Source of the DNA: Paraclostridium dentum | Lineage (GTDB): Bacteria; Bacillota; Clostridia; Peptostreptococcales; Peptostreptococcaceae | NCBI RefSeq assembly: GCF_012922555.1 | Contig: NZ_WIPK01000002.1 | Coordinates: 124,001 to 188,000, forward strand | Length of the DNA: 64,000 bases | Reading direction: 5' to 3' | Part shown: positions 19,552 to 26,739 of the stretch, in pieces | Numbering within the stretch: the stretch's first letter is position 1 | Layout: each line of letters starts with the position of its first letter | Program-made: the position numbers and the translations under genes | The notes under the pieces: model-generated | What the model saw: only the letters and a program-made list of their open reading frames with translations | Database searches by the model: none | Told to the model about the DNA's origin: nothing

Positions 19552-20307
19552 ATGGAAATTTTAAATGTAAATAACTTAACTAAAATATACAACTCCTATA
19601 AAGGAGCAAAGGAAGTTATAGCTTTAGATGGAATAAAGCTAACTGTTAATAAAGGTGACTTTGTTGGGATAATGGGTCCAAGTGGAAGTGGAAAGACTAC
19701 ATTATTAAATATTCTTTCAGGAATTGATAAAAGCACTTCAGGAGAGATTTTAATAAAAAATAAAGATATAGTAAAAATGAAAAAAGACGATTTAACTTTA
19801 TTTAGAAGAAAAAACGTTGGCTATATATTTCAAGATTTTAACCTTTTAGATAGTTTAACATTAGAAGAAAATATTGGATTACCACTTATTTTGGACAAGA
19901 AAAATCCAAAGATGATTAAAAATAAAGTTAGTGAATTGATGAAATTTTTTGGTATTGAAAAACTAAAGAAAAAATATCCATATAACATTTCAGGTGGTCA
20001 AAAACAAAGGGTAGCGGCTGCAAGAGCACTTATAAATGATCCTGCTATAATATTTGCCGATGAACCTACTGGAAATCTAGATTCAAAATCAGCAAATAGT
20101 ATAATGGAGACTATATCTAAGATGAATAAAGATGCAGAAAGTACGGTTTTAATGGTAACTCATGATCCATTTGCAGCATCTTTTTGTAAAAAAATTATAT
20201 TTATAAAAGATGGGAAAATAAAAATGGAGATTGTATCAGACGGAGATAGAAAGAAGTTCTTTGATAAAATATTAGAAGCTCAAAGTGTTATAGGAGGGGA
20301 AAACTAA
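19552..20307 (+). CDS. Bce-type ABC transporter ATP-binding protein
   Basis: The protein has 251 residues. Walker A GPSGSGKTT is at about 42-50, the Q loop is FQDFNLLDSLT, the signature is ISGGQKQRVAAARAL, Walker B is IIFADEPTGNLDSKS and the switch His is in VTHDP. This LolD/MacB-like ATPase type pairs with a single large FtsX-like permease, encoded next (TAATG overlap of one base). With the upstream kinase and regulator it forms a peptide-antibiotic resistance module. Confidence 0.94.
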   Translation: MEILNVNNLTKIYNSYKGAKEVIALDGIKLTVNKGDFVGIMGPSGSGKTTLLNILSGIDKSTSGEILIKNKDIVKMKKDDLTLFRRKNVGYIFQDFNLLDSLTLEENIGLPLILDKKNPKMIKNKVSELMKFFGIEKLKKKYPYNISGGQKQRVAAARALINDPAIIFADEPTGNLDSKSANSIMETISKMNKDAESTVLMVTHDPFAASFCKKIIFIKDGKIKMEIVSDGDRKKFFDKILEAQSVIGGEN

Positions 20308-22400
20308 TGAATTTTTCTTCTGTAATACGAAAGAATTTTACCCATAATTTTAAAAAGTATATGTCATTTTATTTTGTTAACTCATTAATTATTGCAATGC
20401 TTTTTATGTATGGAAGCTTAATATTTAATCCAGAAGTAATAGAAAGTTCAAAACAAACAACTTTGCAGACAACGGTAATATTTGCTTTAATAGCGATTAC
20501 ACTTTTTTCAATAGCATTTATAACTTATGCTAACATTGCCTTTTTAAAAAATAGAGGTAAAGAATTTGGAATGTATTTAACTCTAGGTATGACTACAAAA
20601 AATTTAAATAAATTAATATTTATAGAAAATCTAGGGGTAATGCTAGCTTCGTTAATAACTGGATTATTAAGTGGAGCTTTATTTGGAAAATTATTTTACA
20701 TGGGACTGAATAAAATACTAATTTCTAAACCACTTGTATATGATTTAAATCGTAGTAGTTTTTTATTAAGTATAGGTATATTTGTTTTAATATTTTTAGG
20801 AAATGCTATATTTAATGTATCTTATATAAAAAAGGTATCTATAATAGATGTTATAAAATCATCTAAGAAAAAAGAAGCAGGAAAGTCTAATAAATTTATA
20901 GGTATTGTGTCTTTAATTTTATTAGTAGGATCTTTTTATTGTCTGCCTAAAACTTTACATGGTGAAATGTTTAAGAATAATTCTTCTATGACATATGTGT
21001 TTATGTTATTAATGTTAGTTTGTCCATATATGGTAATAGGATCATTTATTGATATTATTAAATGGATTTTAAGTAAGTTTCCAAAATCATATAATAATAA
21101 TATATTAATTTTAGGAAACTTATCTCATAGATTTACAGCTTATAGGACTATTTTATATATACTTTCACTATTAGTAGCTGTAGCTATGCTGTGTATGGGG
21201 TTTGGTTACTCTATGTATGCATCAAGTAGAGCACTTATGACTGCGGATAATCCTTATGACATTATGTTTATTGAAAGTGACAATTACAATAAAGTAAAAC
21301 AAGAGGATATTAAAACTTTACTAAATCAAAATAATTCTAAATTAACAACTTATAAAGCTTTAGAATACATGTCAGTACCTGTATTTCAAGAAGACGGAAA
21401 AGGAAATTATACTTTAGAAAAACCAGGACAAACAGAAAATATTATAAGTGAAACAAATTACAATAAACATATGGGAACCAATTTAAGAGTAAAATCTGGG
21501 CAAAGTGTTTATGTAACAGAATATAAATCAACTGGATATAAGTATCCAAGTAGTATTTTTGCACCTATAAATGAAAAACAAAAAGCAAAAGTTAAAGAGA
21601 TATTAACAAAGAATGATTATGTTATAAGCACGAATGATTTAAATAAAATTTTAGGAAGTATGCCTTATATAAAAATAAATAAAAATGATATAAATGAAAA
21701 AGATAATTCTAAATTTACCAATGAAAGAGATACTGCTGTATATAATACCGGTGCAGGTATGATTTTAAATGATAAAGATTATGAAACTTTAAAAAACAAT
21801 ATATCTCCTTCTTCTATTAAAAGAATGCATTTAATTAATGCAGAAAATGCTGATAAAGCTTTTGATGTATTAACTAACAACTTAAGGGGTGTTAATAAGC
21901 TTGATAAATCATACTGGAACGAAGGATCTTTATGGGGAGATTCTACATCAGATGATGCAGATAGAAATATTAAAGAAGCTTATAGACCTGTTTATACAGA
22001 AGAACTTGTAAACTTACGACTAAATGAAAGTGGAATATTACTTTTCACTATGATGTTTATAGGAATACTATTTACAATAGCTAATGGAGTAATTTTATAT
22101 TACAAGGTACTTTCTGATATAGATGAAGAAGAAGAGCGATTAACGTCACTAAATCGAATAGGAGTACTTAAAAAAGAAGTTAGATTAATGATTAGTAAAG
22201 AACTAGCATTAGTATTCTTTATTCCTATTATCGGTGGAGGATTAACTGGACTATACTTTGCAAATATGCTTGTTCTTAACCCTTCTACTACAGATTTATT
22301 TATGAAAAAATCAATAACTATATTTATTGTTGGATTTATTATTCAAGCGATATTCTATTTAGTAAGTAGAAGAAAGTATATTAAACAAGCAAATATTTAA
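20307..22400 (+). CDS. Bce-type ABC transporter permease (FtsX-like, BceB/VraG family)
   Basis: This 697-residue protein has about ten membrane helices: one near the N-terminus, a FtsX-like group (about 60-180), more helices up to about residue 310, then a large extracellular domain (about 315-570) and three terminal helices. The big external domain between TM7 and TM8 is the hallmark of BceB-type permeases and is thought to bind the peptide antibiotic and signal to the kinase. The identity of the peptide cannot be read from sequence. The start ATG overlaps the stop of the ATPase gene. Confidence 0.93.
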   Translation: MNFSSVIRKNFTHNFKKYMSFYFVNSLIIAMLFMYGSLIFNPEVIESSKQTTLQTTVIFALIAITLFSIAFITYANIAFLKNRGKEFGMYLTLGMTTKNLNKLIFIENLGVMLASLITGLLSGALFGKLFYMGLNKILISKPLVYDLNRSSFLLSIGIFVLIFLGNAIFNVSYIKKVSIIDVIKSSKKKEAGKSNKFIGIVSLILLVGSFYCLPKTLHGEMFKNNSSMTYVFMLLMLVCPYMVIGSFIDIIKWILSKFPKSYNNNILILGNLSHRFTAYRTILYILSLLVAVAMLCMGFGYSMYASSRALMTADNPYDIMFIESDNYNKVKQEDIKTLLNQNNSKLTTYKALEYMSVPVFQEDGKGNYTLEKPGQTENIISETNYNKHMGTNLRVKSGQSVYVTEYKSTGYKYPSSIFAPINEKQKAKVKEILTKNDYVISTNDLNKILGSMPYIKINKNDINEKDNSKFTNERDTAVYNTGAGMILNDKDYETLKNNISPSSIKRMHLINAENADKAFDVLTNNLRGVNKLDKSYWNEGSLWGDSTSDDADRNIKEAYRPVYTEELVNLRLNESGILLFTMMFIGILFTIANGVILYYKVLSDIDEEEERLTSLNRIGVLKKEVRLMISKELALVFFIPIIGGGLTGLYFANMLVLNPSTTDLFMKKSITIFIVGFIIQAIFYLVSRRKYIKQANI

Positions 22401-22469
22401 GTTTATAAAATATTAATTTTAGTTAATTGATTATAATATTTTTATGAAAATTAAATTTATTAATATATA

Positions 22470-22509
22470 AAATAAGAAACTATATTAAAATCTATAGTTT
22501 CTTATTTTT
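22470..22509 (+). terminator. Intrinsic terminator of the Bce-type operon
   Basis: A 14-bp stem (AATAAGAAACTATA with its complement) with an 8-base loop and T tail. Confidence 0.85.
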
Positions 22510-22520
22510 ATGTTCGAAAA

Positions 22521-22554
22521 AATACCGCTTATACAACTAAAAATACCTTTTATA
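22521..22554 (+). promoter_or_regulatory. Direct repeats with 21-bp period, putative LytTR operator
   Basis: AATACCGCTTATA (22521-22533) and AATACCTTTTATA (22542-22554) match at 11 of 13 positions and start exactly 21 bases apart, two DNA turns. LytTR regulators (AgrA, ComE, BlpR types) bind such paired repeats. The site lies about 60 bases upstream of the LytTR gene, suggesting autoregulation. Confidence 0.5.
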
Positions 22555-22616
22555 TATAATTTATAGAATTAAAAAATTGATGATGTATAATTAAACTCAG
22601 ATAGGGGGTCAAATAC

Positions 22617-23066
22617 ATGAAAATAGATATAGATATAGACAAAAGGTATGAAGAAATTCAAGTTATATTAAGGTCAAATGAAATGAATGATGAGACTATA
22701 GAAATTTTAGAAAAACTAAAAACTACAAAAAATAAATACATTTTAGGCAAATCAGATAAAAAGGTATATATAGTAGATGTGAAAGATATATATTTTTTCT
22801 ACAGTGAAAATCAAAAAGTATTTGTTGAAACTGAAGATTTTAGATACGAAGTAGATGAAAGGCTATATGAAATAGAAGAGAATTTTAAAAATACATCATT
22901 TATCAGAGTTTCGAAATTTTCTATTGTAAATTTAAAGAAAGTTAAAAATATAGATATGAGTTTTAGTGGAAATTTAACTATTAATTTTATAAATGGTAAA
23001 AAGGAAAGCATATCTAGGAGATACATATCAAAAATAAAAGATTATTTAAAAAATGGAGGTTTTTAA
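22617..23066 (+). CDS. LytTR-family DNA-binding regulator
   Basis: The protein has 149 residues. A short N-terminal part (1-45) is followed by a complete LytTR domain (about 50-147) with VKDIYFFYSENQKVFVET, FIRVSKFSIVNLKKVKNID and ISRRYISKIKDYL. There is no receiver domain. Stand-alone LytTR proteins next to a DUF3021 membrane protein form two-gene systems in which the membrane partner is believed to restrain the regulator. ATG at 22617 follows AGGGGG. The partner starts 3 bases after its stop. Confidence 0.9.
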   Translation: MKIDIDIDKRYEEIQVILRSNEMNDETIEILEKLKTTKNKYILGKSDKKVYIVDVKDIYFFYSENQKVFVETEDFRYEVDERLYEIEENFKNTSFIRVSKFSIVNLKKVKNIDMSFSGNLTINFINGKKESISRRYISKIKDYLKNGGF

Positions 23067-23069
23067 AAA

Positions 23070-23495
23070 ATGATTAAATATATAAAAACATTTATACATA
23101 GAGGCGTGTGTTATGGAATACCAGGAGGGGTATTTATAGGCCAATTAGTGTTTTTTATAATTTTATTAACTAGCGATATAAGTAGTTTTGAAACAACAAG
23201 AGAACAGTTTTTTATTCAATTTTTAGCTTCAGCGTTTACGGGGTTTTATTGTACAGGACTAAGTGTTGTATACTCCATAGAAGAATGGAGTTTATTAAAA
23301 CAGACGTTTATAAATTTAATACTTATTACAATTGTATATTTTCCAATTTCATATTTAACAGGATGGATGCCTAAGAACTTTTTTGGAATAACTTCATTTA
23401 TATTGACATTTATAGTTTTTTATATTGTGGTATGGAATATATTCAGTCATAGAGTAAGAAGTATTAATGAAAAGCTAGGAAAATTGAATAAGTAG
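23070..23495 (+). CDS. DUF3021 membrane protein, partner of LytTR regulator
   Basis: The protein has 141 residues with four hydrophobic helices (about 20-35, 48-68, 78-98 and 105-125) and a basic C-terminal tail. The arrangement and its immediate downstream position after a LytTR gene fit DUF3021, an inhibitor-like membrane partner (compare LytTR regulatory systems of streptococci). The signal is unknown. Confidence 0.82.
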   Translation: MIKYIKTFIHRGVCYGIPGGVFIGQLVFFIILLTSDISSFETTREQFFIQFLASAFTGFYCTGLSVVYSIEEWSLLKQTFINLILITIVYFPISYLTGWMPKNFFGITSFILTFIVFYIVVWNIFSHRVRSINEKLGKLNK

Positions 23496-23578
23496 ATATT
23501 TAAACTTATATCTTGATAAATTTAATTTATATAGGGTATATATCTTACTAAAAAAGATTTATAAGTAGGAGTAATCTT

Positions 23579-24265
23579 ATGAAAATACAAGATATAGTTA
23601 TAAGAATTTTACTATCTATTTTTATAGGTGGTATAATTGGTTTTAATAGAGAAAGAGAAAATGTATCGGCAGGATTTAGAACTCATGCATTAGTTTGTTT
23701 AGGTGCAACAATAGCTGCATTAATACAAGTACAGTTAGCAAGTTTAGCACTAAGCCAAATAACAAGTGAGCCAGCCCTTTCAGGAATAGTAAAGGTGAAT
23801 GATGGGAGATTTATTGGTCAAGTAGTTTCTGGAATAGGATTTTTAGGAGCTGGAACTATAATAAAAACTAAAGGTTCTGTTAAAGGACTAACTACAGCAG
23901 CTTCTATTTGGACAGTTGCATGTATTGGAATAGCTACAGGAATGGGATTTTATGAAGTAAGTATTTTAGGTGGTATTAGTACAATAATAGTCCTTGTAGT
24001 TTTAAAGAAAATAGAAGGTAAGTATATAAATAAATCTACAAAGATAAAACTTATTATAAAATACAAATCTAAAACCGAAGCTATAAAAGAATTAAAAAAT
24101 TCAATTGAAGATTTACAATTACAAATTGAATCTATAGAGTTTGTAGATGAATTTAATGTTATATATACATTAAAAGACTTAAGGCTTATATGTATAAATG
24201 ATTTGATTAGCTTACTATCAGAAAATGAAAGTATATTAAAGGTAAGTAAAATTGATAATTTTTAA
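23579..24265 (+). CDS. MgtC/SapB family membrane protein
   Basis: The protein has 228 residues. Four to five N-terminal helices carry GGIIGFNRERENVSAGFRTHALVCLGA, the MgtC signature, and GIGFLGAGTIIKTKGSVKGLTTAAS. A cytoplasmic ACT-like domain (about 150-228) follows. MgtC proteins are linked to low-magnesium adaptation and modulation of P-type ATPases or F-ATPase; the exact role here is unknown. ATG at 23579 follows AGGAGTAATC. A bidirectional terminator separates it from the convergent acetyltransferase gene. Confidence 0.92.
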   Translation: MKIQDIVIRILLSIFIGGIIGFNRERENVSAGFRTHALVCLGATIAALIQVQLASLALSQITSEPALSGIVKVNDGRFIGQVVSGIGFLGAGTIIKTKGSVKGLTTAASIWTVACIGIATGMGFYEVSILGGISTIIVLVVLKKIEGKYINKSTKIKLIIKYKSKTEAIKELKNSIEDLQLQIESIEFVDEFNVIYTLKDLRLICINDLISLLSENESILKVSKIDNF

Positions 24266-24267
24266 AT

Positions 24268-24294
24268 TAGGAGTGTACCAAAAGGTACCTCCTA
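24268..24294. terminator. Bidirectional terminator between mgtC-like and acetyltransferase genes
   Basis: The stem TAGGAG..TACC pairs with GGTA.CTCCTA around an AAAA loop, with AT-rich flanks on both sides, between two convergent genes. Confidence 0.7.
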
Positions 24295-24297
24295 TAT

Positions 24298-24930
24298 TTA
24301 GTTGAACTTATATCCATATAAAAAAATATTTAAACTAGATGGAATTGTATCAAAATAAATTTCTTTTTCATTTAGACGATTAAAGTTTTGACTATCGTAA
24401 AATCCATAATTACATCTAGTATCCGTATATAAATAGATATTGTTAACTTTCATATCAATCATATAGTTAGATAGATATTTAATTAATGTTTTTCCAACTC
24501 CAAGACCTCTAGACTCTTCGGACACAATAAATAATTGAATACAACCTTGGAAGTCGTCTTCCTTACCTTGGATAATTTCTTTATAAGTTTGTGATACTTT
24601 AGAAAATTCCTTTATAGCGTTTTTATTTTCTTTACTAGAAAAAGCTAATTTTGTACCACTAGAAACCCAACTTAAAATATTAGAAAGTTTTCTTAAATGT
24701 TTTTTATCATTTTTTGCATTTCCTAATATTATTCCAATAACAACATTATCTTTTACAGCAACTTTGCTAAATGAGCTATCTAAAAGACATCCTTGTAAGT
24801 AAATATTTAATATCGATTCTAATAAATTACTATCTTTTATAAATTCACTAAATCCAAACGCATTATTAATTAATTCTTTAATACGATTATAATCTTTTTT
24901 CTCTAAATTTCTATAAACTACATTTTTCAT
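24298..24930 (-). CDS. GNAT-family N-acetyltransferase
   Basis: The protein has 210 residues. The acetyl-CoA loop is in EESRGLGVGKTLIKYL (motif A, R/Q-x-x-G-x-G/A form), preceded by the strand CIQLFIVS and followed by VNNIYLYTDTRCNYGFYDSQNF (motif B). The acceptor is unknown. It is transcribed leftward, divergent from the MerR gene. The shared region holds a MerR-type promoter oriented towards this gene, so it is probably the regulator's target. B. subtilis BltR/BltD (MerR regulator and polyamine acetyltransferase) is a comparable arrangement, but that is only an analogy. Confidence 0.88.
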   Translation of the reverse strand: MKNVVYRNLEKKDYNRIKELINNAFGFSEFIKDSNLLESILNIYLQGCLLDSSFSKVAVKDNVVIGIILGNAKNDKKHLRKLSNILSWVSSGTKLAFSSKENKNAIKEFSKVSQTYKEIIQGKEDDFQGCIQLFIVSEESRGLGVGKTLIKYLSNYMIDMKVNNIYLYTDTRCNYGFYDSQNFNRLNEKEIYFDTIPSSLNIFLYGYKFN

Positions 24931-24997
24931 ATAGACACACTATCCTTTCTAACTAATAAATTAAAAGTAAAATTTCTGTTGAAAATACCTTATAATG

Positions 24998-25028
24998 ATA
25001 GTAATGTATACCCTAAAGGGAGAGTCAA
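24998..25028 (-). promoter_or_regulatory. MerR-type promoter with 19-bp spacer driving the acetyltransferase gene
   Basis: On the minus strand, TTGACT (25028-25023) and TACTAT (25003-24998) are separated by 19 bases, the overlong spacing typical of MerR-activated promoters. The spacer begins with the dyad CTCCCTTTAGGG (25022-25011). The predicted leader to the acetyltransferase start is about 60 bases. Confidence 0.6.
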
Positions 25029-25061
25029 TGCGAAAAATTTAAAATTAGGGGATGAAAATTT

Positions 25062-25856
25062 ATGAAAAATTTATACTCTATAGGAGAGGTTTCAAAAATA
25101 AAAAAAGTAACTGTAAAAGCATTAAGGTATTATCATAAAGTTGGAATCTTAATTCCTAAATATATAGATGATAATACTGGGTATAGATATTACTCGATAG
25201 ACCAATTCATACATATTGATGTAATAAAGGGATGTAGAGCACTAGGAACTAGTATAGCTGAGCTTCAGGAAATTTTTAAGGATTGTGAAACAGAAAAACT
25301 TTTAAAGTTTTTGCATATAAAAAAATTACAAGCTGAAGAAAATATAATAAAAATGAAAGAAATAATAACGAATATTGATAGTTTAAACAATAGTGTTGAA
25401 TATTCAAAAGCATTAATAAAAGATGGAGAAATAAGGATTAAACATTTTGATGATAGATACATAGTAATAGCACCGTGTAAAGAAGTAGGAAGTTTAAAAG
25501 AGCTTATTCCGTATTCAGAATTAGAAAAAATTATTAAAAATAAAAATTTAAATATCTCTATAGAAAGAGGAATTGGATATGATTTTAATTCTGAGGGAGA
25601 AGTAGAACCATTTTATGTATTTAATGAAATAATCAAAGATGAAAATATCAAAATAGATAAACATATAGATTTATTGCCTAAAGGTGATTATTTAACATTA
25701 GCATACACAAAAGAAAATGAGGAAGAATGTATAAATAAAATTGTAAAATACATAAAAGAAAATAACTTAGAAGTAAAAAAATTTATTGAAATTGAGTTAT
25801 TTAATGATTTTTTTAATACTAAAACATATAGTTGCCAGATTCAGATATTTATATAA
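25062..25856 (+). CDS. MerR-family regulator with GyrI-like effector domain
   Basis: The protein has 264 residues. The N-terminal winged helix has YSIGEVSKIKKVTVKALRYY and TGYRYYSIDQF, the MerR hallmark. A dimerising coiled coil (about 75-115) and a C-terminal GyrI-like/BmrR-type ligand domain (about 120-264, ending CQIQIFI) follow. Such proteins bind hydrophobic cations or drugs and activate promoters with 19-bp spacers. ATG at 25062 follows AGGGGATG. The divergent acetyltransferase is the likely target. Confidence 0.92.
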   Translation: MKNLYSIGEVSKIKKVTVKALRYYHKVGILIPKYIDDNTGYRYYSIDQFIHIDVIKGCRALGTSIAELQEIFKDCETEKLLKFLHIKKLQAEENIIKMKEIITNIDSLNNSVEYSKALIKDGEIRIKHFDDRYIVIAPCKEVGSLKELIPYSELEKIIKNKNLNISIERGIGYDFNSEGEVEPFYVFNEIIKDENIKIDKHIDLLPKGDYLTLAYTKENEEECINKIVKYIKENNLEVKKFIEIELFNDFFNTKTYSCQIQIFI

Positions 25857-25885
25857 AAAGGTTGTAAAAGTTTTACAACCTTTTT
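25855..25885. terminator. Bidirectional terminator between convergent genes
   Basis: A perfect 15-bp stem (AAAAAGGTTGTAAAA with its complement, one-base loop) with A run on the left and T run on the right serves both the MerR gene and the convergent gene at 25889-26437. Confidence 0.85.
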
Positions 25886-25888
25886 GTT

Positions 25889-26437
25889 TTATAAAGATAC
25901 AAGAGCTACTGACTGAATTTGAGCAAGTACTAATTGAGATAAAGCATCTATTAAGTTTTTATTTATAGACATATCTTTTAAAGCTAAAAAGTTCATAAAG
26001 CTATTTATTGATATTTTTTCATATATATATAAATAAGTATGCTTATCTTTTAAGAAATCTTTATTCTTTATAGAGTTATTAATTAAAGAAAGCTCATCCA
26101 CAGTTGACCCTATTACTGCATGCACACATGTATGTTCTCTATATAAATCGTAATTTTTTATATAATCACATTTAGAGCTAACTAAGTTGTTCAAACTAAT
26201 TATAGTATTATAAACATTTTTAGAAGAGTAGTAATTAGATTGATCTTTAACTTGTTTTGATATAAAATCGTATCTATTTTTTATTTGAGGTAGTTGTGAT
26301 TTATAACTAATTAAAAGATTTTGTAATTGAGTGTTATATTCAATTTCTGTGTCTTTGTTTTTAAACTCTAAATCTCTATATTTTAAAGAAGCTTCTTCTA
26401 AATCTCTAAATAGCTTAATATCTTCAAGTTTTTTCAT
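25889..26437 (-). CDS. Helical protein of unknown function
   Basis: This 182-residue protein is not one I recognise. It appears almost entirely alpha-helical, with a probable coiled coil over about residues 1-75 (LEEASLKYRDLEFKNKDTEIE and following) and no membrane segment or signal peptide. The central part contains CDYIKNYDLYREHTCVHAV. ATG at 26437 on the minus strand is preceded by GGAGG. The reading frame is well supported by the ribosome site and by the terminator on its 3' side. Its upstream region is shared with the N-glycan locus promoter, but a functional link is not evident. Confidence 0.7.
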   Translation of the reverse strand: MKKLEDIKLFRDLEEASLKYRDLEFKNKDTEIEYNTQLQNLLISYKSQLPQIKNRYDFISKQVKDQSNYYSSKNVYNTIISLNNLVSSKCDYIKNYDLYREHTCVHAVIGSTVDELSLINNSIKNKDFLKDKHTYLYIYEKISINSFMNFLALKDMSINKNLIDALSQLVLAQIQSVALVSL

Positions 26438-26678
26438 GTTAAACCTCCATAATAACTAATTAATTTAAGTTAATTATATTATATAAAATAGAATAATTTA
26501 AGAAAATGTTTTCGAAGTAGTGCTGTATATTAATTTTATATAAGAATAATGAATATAAACTTAAGTTTGTACACTTTTTACAATTGATAAAAATAAAGAA
26601 CTAATTAATAAAAAATAAGCTAAAACTACACTTATATTATAAAAGCTATACTAAGTAAATATAGATGTTTATATCAAA

Positions 26679-26707
26679 TTGACAGTGAAAACGTTTCTAA
26701 ATATAAT
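26679..26707 (+). promoter_or_regulatory. Main promoter of the N-glycan locus with cre site in the spacer
   Basis: TTGACA (26679-26684) and TATAAT (26702-26707) are perfect SigA boxes 17 bases apart. The spacer contains TGAAAACGTTTCTA (26686-26699), which matches the CcpA cre consensus TGNAANCGNWNNCW at all but one fixed position. CcpA bound here would block initiation, so the locus should be repressed when preferred sugars are present. The rest of the 302-base gap (26438-26678) is AT-rich; it must also hold the promoter of the leftward gene, but I see no further clear element. Confidence 0.8.
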
Positions 26708-26739
26708 GAGACTATATTAGCGAAGGGGGAGAAAAAAGC

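Noticed and set aside
19552-20307. The ABC ATPase as the energy source of the N-glycan importer
   Set aside because: Its sequence and neighbours are of the Bce/LolD type; carbohydrate importers use MsmX-like ATPases, none of which is in the window.
26502-26513. GAAAATGTTTTC as a second cre site before the N-glycan locus
   Set aside because: It lacks the central CG and misses several fixed positions of the consensus.
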